Shown here: positions 27,269 through 36,878 of the stretch, in pieces | Layout: the number at the start of each line of letters is the position of its first letter | Position numbering within the stretch: the first letter of the stretch is position 1 | Source: an uncultured bacterium | Lineage (GTDB): Bacteria > Bacillota > Clostridia > Lachnospirales > Lachnospiraceae | Direction: 5' to 3' | Assembly (NCBI GenBank): GCA_905215775.1 | Contig: CAJMRM010000001.1 | Location: 1 to 64,000 of the forward strand | DNA length: 64,000 nt | Position numbers and translations under genes: made by a program | Notes under the pieces: generated by a model | The model's input: the letters and a program-made list of their open reading frames with translations, nothing else | The model's database searches: none | Told to the model about the DNA's origin: nothing

Positions 27269-29248
27269 TTAATTCAGATATTTGTCAAACCAGTCCATCA
27301 TCTCCTGCATCCTGCGGATCCTGTGGGTGGGCTTTCCGGATCTGGACAGCTCATGGTTTTCCCCGTGGAACAGGCACAGTCTTGCATCCACCCCGAAATA
27401 CTTAAGAGCGGAGAACATCTGGATGGCGTCTCCCATCCAGCAGCGGTAGTCCTCATCCGACTGGATGAACAGAGTGGGCGTCTTGGCCATGTTGGCGTAT
27501 TTTAACGGAGAGTGGGACCACATCTTCTCCGGATTTCCCCACGGATCTGCCTTGATCTGGTCCATGTTGAAATAGTATCCGATATCCGTGGTCATACACT
27601 TGGAAACCCAGTTGGAAATGCTTCTCTGGGAAGCGGCTGCTGCGAATCTCGTGGTGTTTCCTACCACCCAGTTGGTCATAAATCCGCCGTAGCTTCCGCC
27701 CATCACTCCCAGGCGCTTCTCATCGATCTGCGGATACCGTTTCAGCACCTCATCGGTCACGGCCATGCAATGCTCAAAGTCAATGCTGCCATGTCTTCCG
27801 GACAGGTCTGCGAAGTCATTGCCGCGGCCGTCGCTTCCCAGGGGGTTCGTATAGAATACGAAGTAGCCGGCATTGGCAAATACCTGGTTCTCATGGAAGA
27901 AGGTGGGCGCAAAGGTGGCTCTGGGGCCGCCATGGATAGTCAGGATACCCGGATACGTCTTATTGGGATCGTAGTCCAGCGGCTTGATCACATAGCCGTC
28001 CAGCTCCAGTCCCTTGTATGTAAAGGTGAATTCTTCCACCGGAAGGACAGAACGCTCTGCCATGATCTCGTCGTTGAAGGAGGTCAGCTTTTCCTCGTTC
28101 TTTCCGTCAAAGCAGTAGCACTCGGTCAGTCCCATTTCACGCATACCGGTAAAGTAGATCTTATCGCCGCAGAGGCTTAAGGTATGAAGGCTTCCCTGAC
28201 GGTCGATGAGCGTCTCCAGTCTGCCGTTGGCGTCAAATCTTCTGAGAGCCGTATTCTTTCTTAAGGTGGTCAGGAAATAAATGTATTTATCATCGTGTAC
28301 AATGGCCGGGCCGTCTGCAAACTTACAGTCGCAGCAGATGCTGTTGTGGATGCTGTCGTCATAATCGGCAAGCAGCTCCACTTTGCCGTTTTCCACTGTA
28401 TACAGCTTATCGTTTTCGTTGAAGCCGTAGTCCTTCATATAGGAAGCGAAGAAGGTCACTTTGCCGTTTAAAAGGCAGGCGTAGTCGATGCTCATATCTC
28501 CCTGCTCCACCAGTGTCTCCACCTTGTCCTCGGAGATGGTATACAGCTTAAGTCCCTCGTATACGTCCTTCTTATCGGTATAATGGCTGGAGATGAAGAG
28601 GACCTTGTCTCCCTCCTCGGTCCAGAAGCCCTCTACATTGTCGTACTCCGGGCTTACGATCTTTGCATCGCCGGTCTCCATATCATAAACAGCCAGACGG
28701 GTCCTCTTCTTATTTACGATTCCCTGTCCGTTGGCCCAGAACGGAAGCTCGTCAAAGACCTCATAGTCCTTTTCGTCCTTCCATGCCTTCAGGGCCTCTT
28801 CCTTCTCTTCGCCTTCCATATGGGCAAAATCCGGCTTGTTGTAATCATACTTCACGCCCAGAACCAGCTTTGTTCCGGCCAGCTGCATTTTTGTCACCTT
28901 ATACGGAACTGCAAAGGCAAACTGGGCCTCTCCACCGGAAATGCTGATCTTATAAAAGCAGGTCCAGTCCTCTCCGTCCTTTACCTTTTTCGCATATTCC
29001 TTTTCTCTGTCAGAGGTGAAAAGGAGCGTTTCATTATCCAGCCAGATAAAGGAGCGCTCCTTTTTCCCGCTGGTGAGCTTTCTCGTCTTTTTGCTCTCTG
29101 TGTCATGGATCCAAAGGCAGGAATCATATACATTATCCTTCTCATTGGCATTTACCACCGCAATGGCAGCGTGCTTTCCGTCCGGGGAAGCTGTGATCCC
29201 TGTGGGGTAGTTGTAGAACGTAAAGTCATTGATCCCAATCTTTTTCAT
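27269..29248 (-). CDS. S9 prolyl-oligopeptidase-family serine peptidase (copy 2)
   Basis: A 659-aa paralogue of the peptidase at 23602-25467: beta-propeller (about 1-405) then hydrolase domain. Predicted triad: Ser519 in GGSYGG, Asp598 in SDEDYR, His632 in HGENHELSR. A lysine/glutamate-rich insertion near residue 140-160 (GEEKEEALKAWKDEKD) makes it longer than copy 1. It has no signal peptide. It lies between the two peptide-uptake units and probably degrades their cargo. AGAAGGAG precedes the ATG. Confidence 0.92.
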   Translation of the reverse strand: MKKIGINDFTFYNYPTGITASPDGKHAAIAVVNANEKDNVYDSCLWIHDTESKKTRKLTSGKKERSFIWLDNETLLFTSDREKEYAKKVKDGEDWTCFYKISISGGEAQFAFAVPYKVTKMQLAGTKLVLGVKYDYNKPDFAHMEGEEKEEALKAWKDEKDYEVFDELPFWANGQGIVNKKRTRLAVYDMETGDAKIVSPEYDNVEGFWTEEGDKVLFISSHYTDKKDVYEGLKLYTISEDKVETLVEQGDMSIDYACLLNGKVTFFASYMKDYGFNENDKLYTVENGKVELLADYDDSIHNSICCDCKFADGPAIVHDDKYIYFLTTLRKNTALRRFDANGRLETLIDRQGSLHTLSLCGDKIYFTGMREMGLTECYCFDGKNEEKLTSFNDEIMAERSVLPVEEFTFTYKGLELDGYVIKPLDYDPNKTYPGILTIHGGPRATFAPTFFHENQVFANAGYFVFYTNPLGSDGRGNDFADLSGRHGSIDFEHCMAVTDEVLKRYPQIDEKRLGVMGGSYGGFMTNWVVGNTTRFAAAASQRSISNWVSKCMTTDIGYYFNMDQIKADPWGNPEKMWSHSPLKYANMAKTPTLFIQSDEDYRCWMGDAIQMFSALKYFGVDARLCLFHGENHELSRSGKPTHRIRRMQEMMDWFDKYLN

Positions 29249-29313
29249 GTTCTGATCTCCTTCTTTAAATGTTTTTGCTGTTTCCGGTTCAACGCAATAA
29301 AGTGCTGCGGCAT

Positions 29314-29334
29314 AAAAACAGCCATCTGGCTGTT
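29314..29334 (-). terminator. Intrinsic terminator of the dpp operon
   Basis: AACAGCC/GGCTGTT (29317-29323, 29328-29334), 4-nt loop, followed on the minus strand by a T-tract. It lies about 60 bases after the dppF stop and upstream of the second S9 peptidase. Confidence 0.75.
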
Positions 29335-29356
29335 CCTGCCTGTTTGGATAGGAAAC

Positions 29357-29388
29357 AAGCCCTCTGCATTATACCATGCCGAGGGCTT
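29357..29388 (-). promoter_or_regulatory. Hairpin whose loop carries an extended -10 box
   Basis: AAGCCCTC (29357-29364) and GAGGGCTT (29381-29388) form a perfect 8-bp stem right after dppF. The loop contains TGGTATAAT on the minus strand (29368-29376), an extended -10 element. It may be a first terminator, a promoter, or both. Confidence 0.4.
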
Positions 29389-29395
29389 TCTTTCA

Positions 29396-30349
29396 CTATT
29401 TTTCCGTCAGATGGCATGCAACAAAGTGATCCTTCTCAATTTCCACCAGCTTGGGCTCTTCGGACCGACAGCGGTCTGTGGCATACGGACAGCGGACCGC
29501 AAACCGGCAGCCAGGCTTCGGGTTGATGGGGGAGGAGATCTCACCATTTAACATTACTCTCTGTCTCTTCTTTCTGAGACTGGGTACCGGAATCGCGGAC
29601 AGCAGGGCCTTGGTATACGGATGGACCGGATTGTCGAATAAGGTCACAGACGGAGCCTTCTCGATCAGCTGTCCCAGATACATAACGGCAATGTCGTTGG
29701 CAAAGTGGTTGACCACCGACAGGTCGTGGGTAATAAAGATATAGGTCAGACCCATCTGCTCCTGAAGATCCTGCATCAGGTTTAAGATCTGGGCCTGGAT
29801 GGAAACGTCCAGGGCCGAAACGGGCTCATCACAGATGATCAGCTTGGGCTCCATGGCCAGAGCACGGGCGATACCGATACGCTGGCGGCGGCCGCCGTCC
29901 AGCTCATGGGGGTAGGTGTTGATCAGACGGTCTGCCAGTCCAACGACCTCCATCAGCTCATGTACGCGCTCTGCTCTCTTTTTGGCATCCGGGATCAGCT
30001 TCTGCAGCTTTAAGGGCTCCCCGATGATCTCGCTGACCGTCTTACGGGGATCCAGGGACGCATAGGGGTCCTGGAAGATCAGCTGCATTTCCCGTCTTAA
30101 AAGACGCATCTGCTCTTTATTTTTCTTTGTTACATCCTCGCCGTTGAAGATCACCTCGCCGGCGGTGGGCTCAATGAGACGGAGGATCGCACGGCCGGTG
30201 GTGGACTTTCCACAGCCGGACTCACCTACGATTCCCAGGGTCTTTCCCCGTTCCAGTGTGAAGCTGACGTCGTCAACCGCATGAAGGGTTCCCTTGGGAG
30301 TATTAAAATATTTCTTTAAGTGTTTTACTTCCAGGATCGTGTCGGACAT
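29396..30349 (-). CDS. dppF: Peptide ABC transporter ATPase (DppF/OppF)
   Basis: A 317-aa ATPase. Walker A GESGCGKST (about 40), Q-loop IFQDPYASLDP, signature ELDGGRRQRIGIARAL, Walker B LIICDEPVSALD, H-loop THD, and the C-terminal oligo_HPY region with three Cys (GCRFAVRCPYATDRC). The signature reads LDGGRRQ instead of LSGGQRQ, a variant I believe also occurs in other clostridial OppF proteins. The ATG at 30349 overlaps the dppD stop (TGATG). Last gene of dppA-B-C-D-F. Confidence 0.92.
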   Translation of the reverse strand: MSDTILEVKHLKKYFNTPKGTLHAVDDVSFTLERGKTLGIVGESGCGKSTTGRAILRLIEPTAGEVIFNGEDVTKKNKEQMRLLRREMQLIFQDPYASLDPRKTVSEIIGEPLKLQKLIPDAKKRAERVHELMEVVGLADRLINTYPHELDGGRRQRIGIARALAMEPKLIICDEPVSALDVSIQAQILNLMQDLQEQMGLTYIFITHDLSVVNHFANDIAVMYLGQLIEKAPSVTLFDNPVHPYTKALLSAIPVPSLRKKRQRVMLNGEISSPINPKPGCRFAVRCPYATDRCRSEEPKLVEIEKDHFVACHLTEK

Positions 30350-31356
30350 CACTGCACACTCCTTTCAATCTTAAATCCAGGCTCGTCGTATCTGGAGCAG
30401 CGTACATAGTGGGTATCGCTGGTCCATTTGATCTCCGGACGCGCTTTCTTGCATTCCTCTGTGCAGTATTTGCACCGGGGAGCAAAGCAGCAGCCCTTGG
30501 GAAGATCTGTGGGGTCTGGCATCAGGCCCGGGATGGGCTGGAGACGGTGACGTCTCTCTTCGATATTGGGAAGGGAACCGAACAGTCCCTCTGTATACGG
30601 ATGGAGTGTATGCTCGAATACATCCTCCAGGGTTCCGTGCTCCACGATCTGTCCGGCATATACAACGGACACCTCGTCGCATACCTCTGCGATGATCCCC
30701 AGATCGTGGGTGATCATGATCATGGCGGAGCCGAATTTCTCTCTCAGCTCCTTCATGGTCTCCAGAACCTGGGCCTGGATGGTCACATCCAGAGCCGTGG
30801 TGGGCTCGTCGGCGATCAGAAGCTTCGGGTTGCATGCAAGAGCCATGGCGATGACCACGCGCTGCTTCATTCCGCCGGAGAACTGGTGGGGATACTCTCC
30901 GTAACGCTCCTTGGGGATCCCTACCACCTCTAACATCTGGCCAGCCTTGTCGGCGGCTTCTTTTTCACTGATATTTTCATGGAGCCCGATTACCTCGGCG
31001 ATCTGCTCGCCGACTGTAAGCACCGGGTTTAAGGATGTCATGGGATCCTGGAAGATCATGGATACCAGGTTTCCGCGGATGGACTCCAGATCCTTCTGGG
31101 GCAGGTTTAAAACATCCTTGCCGTCCAGAATGATGGATCCGTTTTTGATGACTCCCGGCGGGTCCGGCACCAGGCGCAGGACGGAAAGGGCCGTGGTGGT
31201 CTTTCCGGAGCCTGTCTCTCCTACGAGTCCCAGGGTTTTTCCGTATTCCAGCTGGATGTCCAGGCCGTTTACGGCCTCAACGGTTCCGTCGTCGGTTTCA
31301 TAATGGATCACAAGATCCTTAATATCAAGAATCAAGTCTTTTTTATTTTCAGCCAC
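30349..31356 (-). CDS. dppD: Peptide ABC transporter ATPase (DppD/OppD)
   Basis: A 335-aa ATPase that pairs with DppF. Walker [10 protein letters not shown], signature [15 protein letters not shown], Walker [13 protein letters not shown], and the C-terminal Cys-rich oligo_HPY motif ([15 protein letters not shown]). The GTG start at 31356 has GGGAGG. It is 15 bases after dppC and overlaps dppF by one base. Confidence 0.93.
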   Translation of the reverse strand: MAENKKDLILDIKDLVIHYETDDGTVEAVNGLDIQLEYGKTLGLVGETGSGKTTTALSVLRLVPDPPGVIKNGSIILDGKDVLNLPQKDLESIRGNLVSMIFQDPMTSLNPVLTVGEQIAEVIGLHENISEKEAADKAGQMLEVVGIPKERYGEYPHQFSGGMKQRVVIAMALACNPKLLIADEPTTALDVTIQAQVLETMKELREKFGSAMIMITHDLGIIAEVCDEVSVVYAGQIVEHGTLEDVFEHTLHPYTEGLFGSLPNIEERRHRLQPIPGLMPDPTDLPKGCCFAPRCKYCTEECKKARPEIKWTSDTHYVRCSRYDEPGFKIERSVQ

Positions 31357-31371
31357 TGTTCCTGTCCTCCC

Positions 31372-32268
31372 TTATTTCTTTAACTTCGGATCCAGTGCAT
31401 CACGCAGGCCGTCGCCTAAAAGGTTCAGGGACAGAATCGTGATGATGATCGCGATACCCGGGAAAATCGTCAGGTGCGGCGCATTTCTCAGATATGCGCG
31501 GCCGCCGGAAAGCATTGCGCCCCACTCCGGCGTGGGCGCCTTTACGCCCAGTCCCAGGAAACTCAATCCGGAGGTGGAAAGGATCGCGGACGCTACCTTT
31601 AAGGATACCTGTACGATGATGGGTGCCATACAGTTGGGGATAATATGTGAGAGAATGATCTCAAAGTTATTGGCCCCGATACATTTTGCCGCTTCCACGA
31701 ACTCCTGGTCCTTTACCGTAAGGACCGAGGCTCGGACGATACGCGCGTAGCCGGGAAGGGACGATATGGCGATGGCCAGCATCAGGTTGATGATACTGGG
31801 TCCCAGGGCGGATACAATGGTAATGGAAAGCAGAAGGCTGGGCACTGCCAGCAGGATATCCATAAACCGCATGATCACGTTGTCGATGGTGCCGCCATAG
31901 AAGCCGGCTGCCGCCCCAAGGCTTCCGCCCAGCACCAGGGAAATGGATACTGCCACAACACCTACGCTTAAGGATACTCTGGAGCCGTGTACCAGGCGGG
32001 CCAGGATATCACGTCCAAATTCGTCGGTTCCCAGCCAGTGCTCTGCGCTGGGGCCCTGGAGACGGATCTGGGTATTCTGCTTGATAACAACCGTATCATA
32101 GTCAAACAGAACGTCTGCAAAAATCGAGATCAGGACTAGGAAGACCACTACTGTAAGTCCTACCATGGCCATTCTGTTCTTTTTTAAACGCCGCCACGTT
32201 TCTTTGAACTGACCACGCTTCTTGGTGGCTGTGCCAGTCTGTGCGGCGCTGTTGTTCGTCGTTGCCAT
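31372..32268 (-). CDS. dppC: Peptide ABC transporter permease (DppC/OppC)
   Basis: A 298-aa inner-membrane subunit with six predicted membrane segments: an N-terminal OppC_N helix (MAMVGLTVVVFLVLISIFA) and the BPD_transp_1 core with the EAA-type loop (EFVEAAKCIGANNFEIILSH). The start has TAAGGAGG. It forms the channel with DppB; gap to dppB is 11 bases. Confidence 0.93.
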   Translation of the reverse strand: MATTNNSAAQTGTATKKRGQFKETWRRLKKNRMAMVGLTVVVFLVLISIFADVLFDYDTVVIKQNTQIRLQGPSAEHWLGTDEFGRDILARLVHGSRVSLSVGVVAVSISLVLGGSLGAAAGFYGGTIDNVIMRFMDILLAVPSLLLSITIVSALGPSIINLMLAIAISSLPGYARIVRASVLTVKDQEFVEAAKCIGANNFEIILSHIIPNCMAPIIVQVSLKVASAILSTSGLSFLGLGVKAPTPEWGAMLSGGRAYLRNAPHLTIFPGIAIIITILSLNLLGDGLRDALDPKLKK

Positions 32269-32279
32269 ACTCTGCCTCC

Positions 32280-33212
32280 TTATTTCTTCTTATACTGTGC
32301 TTTGATCCTCGGATCGATATACGCATAAAGCAGGTCCACGATCAGGTTGATGACACTGAACGTGATCGTCAGCATGACGATACATCCCAGAACCATGGGT
32401 GCGTCCTTACTCTTAATGGAGTCTACCACAAGACGGCCAACTCCCGGCCACGCGAATACCGTCTCTGTCAGCGTTGCGCCGCCTAAAAGAGAACCAAACT
32501 GAAGGCCGATAACGGTAACAACGGGGATCAGGGCATTCTTTAAGGCATGCTTCCGGATCACAGTTTTTTCCGGAACGCCTTTGGCCCTGGCTGTACGGAT
32601 ATAGTCCTGACGGATAACCTCCAGCATGGAGGAACGGGTCATACGGCAGATAAGAGCCGCATCTCCGGTTCCCAGGGTAATGGCAGGCATGATGTAGCTC
32701 TTCCATCCGCTCATACCGCCTGAGGGAAGGATCCCCAGGTTCAGGGAGAAGATGATGATGAGCATTAAGCCCAGCCAGAAGTTCGGCGTCGCCACACCTA
32801 AAAGAGCGGCTACCATTCCCACGTTATCCACGACGCTGTACTGCCTGGTGGCGCTGATGATACCGATGGGAAGTGCGATGGCTACGGCCACCAGGATGGA
32901 CCAGAAGGCCAGCTTCGCTGTATTGGGGAAAGAAGACATGATGGTCGTAAATACGGGACGCTTTGTGGAATAGGACACGCCCATGTCACCATGGAGAAGG
33001 TTCCACATATATTTTCCGTACTGGACGATCACGGGCTTATCAAGGCCCAGGTCTTTTCTGACTGCTTCAATGGTCTGGGCGTCTGCGCCCTCTCCTGCGA
33101 TGATCGCAGCGGTATCGCCTGGTGACAGGCTTAAAATAAAGTAAACCATAAAGGTAACGCCTATGAGAACCGGAACCAGCATTACCAGACGTTTCAGTAT
33201 ATACCTGCTCAT
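32280..33212 (-). CDS. dppB: Peptide ABC transporter permease (DppB/OppB)
   Basis: A 310-aa inner-membrane subunit with the usual first helix (MSRYILKRLVMLVPVLIGVT), the long periplasmic segment (SLSPGDTAAIIAGEGADAQTIE) and the EAA loop (DYIRTARAKGVPEKTVIRKH). First permease gene after the binding-protein gene, separated from it by a hairpin. GGAAGG precedes the ATG at 33212. Confidence 0.94.
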   Translation of the reverse strand: MSRYILKRLVMLVPVLIGVTFMVYFILSLSPGDTAAIIAGEGADAQTIEAVRKDLGLDKPVIVQYGKYMWNLLHGDMGVSYSTKRPVFTTIMSSFPNTAKLAFWSILVAVAIALPIGIISATRQYSVVDNVGMVAALLGVATPNFWLGLMLIIIFSLNLGILPSGGMSGWKSYIMPAITLGTGDAALICRMTRSSMLEVIRQDYIRTARAKGVPEKTVIRKHALKNALIPVVTVIGLQFGSLLGGATLTETVFAWPGVGRLVVDSIKSKDAPMVLGCIVMLTITFSVINLIVDLLYAYIDPRIKAQYKKK

Positions 33213-33270
33213 TTATACCTTCCATTCCGCCGCTAAACGGCTTTTTTCTGATAATTATGTCTTTTTTAAT

Positions 33271-33296
33271 GGGGGCAGGTCCAGGACCTGCTCCCC
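33271..33296 (-). promoter_or_regulatory. Hairpin between dppA and dppB
   Basis: GGGGGCAGGTCC and GGACCTGCTCCCC form a very stable, nearly perfect stem with a minimal loop. On the minus strand it is followed by A-rich rather than T-rich sequence, so it looks like an mRNA-processing or 3'-protecting hairpin that keeps dppA mRNA more abundant than the permease mRNA, not a full terminator. Confidence 0.6.
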
Positions 33297-33417
33297 ATAT
33301 TTGTTTTTATGTAACAGTTCAGCTATGCATCTTTTTGTCCGCCTGAAGGGGACAAGAAGCATTGGGCGTCTGCCCTATGGAGATCTGTTACGTTTCTATT
33401 CAGCTTTGAAACAGCGC

Positions 33418-35034
33418 TTACTTTGCGTAATGGCAGTTGCCAAGGTAATGGCTTGCGCCCTTGTGGAGCTTGAAGCCCTGTAAATCTGCGCGGACGCCTA
33501 CGTTATCGTTCTTATAGTAGAATGGGCACCACGGAGACAGATCGTGGAGGTAGAGCTGAAGCTCTTTGTAGTATTCCATACGCTGTGCGTCGTCGTTCTC
33601 CTGGGCTGCCTTCATGATCAGCTCATCCACGGTAGCGTCAGTCATGAATGCACGGTTTCCGGTTGCTCCATGGTTGGAGGAATGGAATAACTGGTATGTA
33701 CTTCCGTCTGCATCGAAGGTACCGTTGGACCATCCAAGGATGAACATTTCGTGCTCACCTGCATTTAATGCATCCAGGAATGCGCCCCACTCCATTGTGG
33801 AGATATCTACGGTAATACCGATCTCGGCCAGCTGTGCCTGGATCATCTGTGCGGAACGGGTACGAACGTCGCCGTTTACCCAAAGCTGGCAGGAGAAGCC
33901 GTCTGCATATCCAGCCTCAGCCATGAGCTCTTTTGCCTTTTCCGGATCGTACGGATAAGCCTCAACCTCGTCGGTCCAGCCAGGGATCGTATTGTTTATA
34001 TAGCTGTTGGCAACGGTTCCGCGGCCCTCTACGATGGTATCTACTAATGCCTGCTTGTCGATGGCATAGTTGATGGCCTGACGGACCTTCTGATCCTTAA
34101 AGTGCTCTTTCGTCATGTTCATTCCCAGATACTCGATGGAAGAGGACGGCTGGGATAAAAGCTTTACATCAGAGTTGGCCTCGATGTTGGAACAGTCGGT
34201 GGGATCCACGTTCCATACCAGATCCACTTCGCCAGTCTCTAAGGCAATGGCGCGGGCGCTGCCCTCGGGGATCACACGGCAGGTGATGGAGGTAGTGATG
34301 GGCTCTTCGCCCCAGTAGTTGGCATTTTTCTCCAGTGTGTAGTGGTCATTGGGAACCCATTCCTTTACGGTAAACGGACCGGAGCCCACTGCATTGTCTG
34401 CATCGCCGTAGGCCTCGCCGGCTGCTGTCACGGCTGCCTCCTGGACGATGCTTAAGTTGGAGTTGGCAACGATGGACTTGAACGGAGCGTAGGGCTCTGT
34501 TAATTTGATCGTTACCTGGTGGTCATTGTCTACAACAACTTCCTTTACCTTGGAAGTATTACTCTTTGTTTTCGGCATACCCTTGGCACGGTCAAAGGTA
34601 AATTTAACGTCGTTGGCTGTAACCGGAGTTCCGTCAGACCATACGGCATCTTCCTTCAGCTTGAATACGAAATCCGTATCGTTTACCAGCTCATAGCTCT
34701 CAGCCAGATCGGGAACCAGCTCGCCGTCGTCACTGATATCAAGCAGCGTGCTGTATACATGCTTGATGATCACGGAGGTAGTCGTATCCTGCTGGCCGGC
34801 CGGATCCAGAGTCACGATATCTGCGCCCATGGCAAAGGTGATATCGGTCTTTCCAACCTCTCCGGAACCGGAAGGCGCTGCCTCTCCGCCGGCTGCTGCC
34901 GCTGTGGTACCAGAATCTCCGCCGGCTGCTGCCGCTGCGGTCGTTTCATTTCCGCCGCCACCGCCGCATGCGGTAAGAGCCATCATGGCTGCAAGAGCTG
35001 CTGCCGCCGTTCTGACTGCATTTCTCTTTTTCAT
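33418..35034 (-). CDS. dppA: ABC transporter peptide-binding lipoprotein (DppA-like), copy 2
   Basis: A 538-aa lipoprotein: signal peptide MKKRNAVRTAAAALAAMM with LTAC lipobox (Cys about 23), a low-complexity Gly/Ala/Thr linker (about 24-60) and an SBP_bac_5 domain (DITFAMGADIVTLDPAGQQD, VPDLAESYEL, AVGSGPFTVKEWVPNDHYTL). First gene of the dpp operon and the primary receptor for DppBCDF. The start at 35034 follows AAAAGGAGG; the earlier in-frame start at 35109 lies in the promoter region. Confidence 0.93.
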   Translation of the reverse strand: MKKRNAVRTAAAALAAMMALTACGGGGGNETTAAAAAGGDSGTTAAAAGGEAAPSGSGEVGKTDITFAMGADIVTLDPAGQQDTTTSVIIKHVYSTLLDISDDGELVPDLAESYELVNDTDFVFKLKEDAVWSDGTPVTANDVKFTFDRAKGMPKTKSNTSKVKEVVVDNDHQVTIKLTEPYAPFKSIVANSNLSIVQEAAVTAAGEAYGDADNAVGSGPFTVKEWVPNDHYTLEKNANYWGEEPITTSITCRVIPEGSARAIALETGEVDLVWNVDPTDCSNIEANSDVKLLSQPSSSIEYLGMNMTKEHFKDQKVRQAINYAIDKQALVDTIVEGRGTVANSYINNTIPGWTDEVEAYPYDPEKAKELMAEAGYADGFSCQLWVNGDVRTRSAQMIQAQLAEIGITVDISTMEWGAFLDALNAGEHEMFILGWSNGTFDADGSTYQLFHSSNHGATGNRAFMTDATVDELIMKAAQENDDAQRMEYYKELQLYLHDLSPWCPFYYKNDNVGVRADLQGFKLHKGASHYLGNCHYAK

Positions 35035-35080
35035 AAACTGTAATCCTCCTTTTTTATAATACCGTTTTCCTATGGCATTA

Positions 35081-35109
35081 ATGATATCAGCATTGCACAA
35101 TTTTGTCAA
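35081..35109 (-). promoter_or_regulatory. Promoter of the dpp operon
   Basis: On the minus strand TTGACA (35104-35109), 17-nt spacer, TATCAT (35081-35086), 47 bases before the dppA start. The rest of the 35035-35361 gap is AT-rich, with the cyuA terminator at its far end. Confidence 0.75.
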
Positions 35110-35310
35110 TATTTTTATGGATATCCTATGCTATTTTGCATATTTTTCACAATCATACAGCCTCGGTATAGTGCATTTGCTATACAAGAATGATATTTTT
35201 TCAACAGATCTTGTGGTTTTTGTATACTGCTCTTCCACGGATTTTGTCCATCCTGGCCATAGACAAAACGTCGTTCCCTGTCTATCCCGTGCTGTCCCGG
35301 GAAACGAAAA

Positions 35311-35340
35311 CAGCGGGGCCCGTATCCGGGATCCCCGCTG
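35311..35340 (-). terminator. Terminator after cyuA
   Basis: CAGCGGGG (35311-35318) with CCCCGCTG (35333-35340); on the minus strand TTTTCGTTT follows. It lies 21 bases after the cyuA stop. Confidence 0.75.
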
Positions 35341-35361
35341 CCTGCCGCATCCATATTCTTT

Positions 35362-36639
35362 TTAGCACTCGATCATAATGCTGATGATCTCCTCGTTGGT
35401 CTTCTTCATTCCGTCCTTTGCAAGCCGGCCCACGTTCTGGATGGTGTTCTCCACACCCTTGGTGACGATTCCGTCGCCGCCGTAGAACTGCTGGCCGTGT
35501 ACATACATATTATAGCCCAGGATAGCCGCATCCACAGATTCCGCGATCTTGGCCGCGCAGGATGCCTTGGCTCCGTCGCAGACCATACCGGAAATAATCG
35601 CCACCGCATTGACCACCGTATGGATCACCGTCTCAAAATCCCCGCCGTTTAAGTAGGCGATACCGGCTCCCGCGCCCGCGCCTGCGCTGACAGCGCCGCA
35701 GAACGCAGAAAGACGGCCGATGGGCGTTTTCTGGTGGATGGTCGTCAGATTGGAAAGGGCCAGCGCGCGGTACATCTTCTCCTCACCCGCGTTCAGCTCC
35801 TTTGCGTAAACGATCACCGGAACAGACGCTGTGATCCCCTGGTTTCCGCTGCCGGAATTGATGATCACAGGAAGCTCGCAGCCGTTCATCCTGGCGTCAG
35901 AGCCGGCAGCCGCCCAGGCCCTGGCTCTGGTGCGGACGTCGTCGCCGTTCATGGCCAGAAGCACAGAACCGATATTTGCGCCGTAATCGCCCTTTAAGCC
36001 CTCTTCTGCAATGGCCATGTTGCACCGGATCTGGGGATCCAGCACATGCTTTAAGTCATTGACGTCCACGGTGTTGATAAAATCCCAGATATCTTCCATA
36101 TTTAATAAGGAACGGTCTGTGAGGCCCTCGTTGGTCTCGCCCTCCACCGGCACCTCCTTCAGGATCTCGCCGTTTTTCTCGATGAGAACGATGTTGGTGT
36201 GGAAATTGACGATCCGCACCCGGGACCATGCCTCGCCTTTATATAGGGTAATGAGGATCTCAAATGTAAAGCCGTTGTCCACATGCTCCACGGAAATGGG
36301 CGTATTCTCCAGGAACGCCTTCATTTCCGCGATCTCGTCCTTCGTTACGCTGGCGATCACCTCCAGCTCCTTGTCCGGATCCCCGGCCACGATACCGGCG
36401 GCGGCGGCAGCCGGAATTCCCTTTAAGTGATCCGTATTGGGAACGATCACGGATTTCACGTTCTTGATGATGCTCCCGCTGGCTCCGATCACCACCTTAT
36501 CCGGCAGCTCCCCCAGCACCTTTCTGGCCACGGCGGCCGCATATGCCAGAGCGATGGGCTCTGTACATCCCATAGCCGGTCTTAACTCCTCCTCCAGGAT
36601 CTTTATGTAGGCATTGTACTTTGCATTGGTTTTTTCCAT
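35362..36639 (-). CDS. cyuA: L-cysteine desulfidase / UPF0597 family (CyuA-like)
   Basis: A 425-aa cytosolic enzyme of the CyuA/YhaM family, which breaks L-cysteine down to pyruvate, ammonia and sulfide with an Fe-S cluster. The N-terminal ALRPAMGCTEP-type Cys (about residue 25; here EELRPAMGCTEPIALAYA), the FCGAVSAGAGAGAG loop and CDGAKASCAAK near residue 365 give the cluster cysteines. Length equals the family norm. A LysR gene is divergent upstream, a likely regulator. A related serine-dehydratase activity cannot be excluded. Confidence 0.88.
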   Translation of the reverse strand: MEKTNAKYNAYIKILEEELRPAMGCTEPIALAYAAAVARKVLGELPDKVVIGASGSIIKNVKSVIVPNTDHLKGIPAAAAAGIVAGDPDKELEVIASVTKDEIAEMKAFLENTPISVEHVDNGFTFEILITLYKGEAWSRVRIVNFHTNIVLIEKNGEILKEVPVEGETNEGLTDRSLLNMEDIWDFINTVDVNDLKHVLDPQIRCNMAIAEEGLKGDYGANIGSVLLAMNGDDVRTRARAWAAAGSDARMNGCELPVIINSGSGNQGITASVPVIVYAKELNAGEEKMYRALALSNLTTIHQKTPIGRLSAFCGAVSAGAGAGAGIAYLNGGDFETVIHTVVNAVAIISGMVCDGAKASCAAKIAESVDAAILGYNMYVHGQQFYGGDGIVTKGVENTIQNVGRLAKDGMKKTNEEIISIMIEC

Positions 36640-36764
36640 GGTTACCCCTGTCCTTTCTTCTTATGGCTCCGCACTCCCCCGGCGGAAGAAACAAAAGAGC
36701 CGGAAATCCCTTTCTGGCCCTGGTATTTTTAATCAGCATACCATAAGAGCTGGTAAAAGTAAAA

Positions 36765-36790
36765 TTTAATGTTTTAAATATATCATTAAA
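36765..36790. promoter_or_regulatory. AT-rich inverted repeat between cyuA and its LysR gene
   Basis: TTTAATG (36765-36771) and CATTAAA (36784-36790), 12-nt gap, in the divergent cyuA-LysR region. The symmetry and position suit a LysR operator. Confidence 0.45.
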
Positions 36791-36807
36791 ATATTTTTAT
36801 CATTCCC

Positions 36808-36836
36808 TTGCATTCCCCCTCCCCATCCGGTATGAT
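36808..36836 (+). promoter_or_regulatory. Promoter of the LysR gene
   Basis: TTGCAT (36808-36813), 17-nt spacer, TATGAT (36831-36836), 42 bases before the ATG. Confidence 0.55.
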
Positions 36837-36878
36837 ATCCCCAGAAACCTTCAACCCGGATCTGAAAAGGATAACGCC

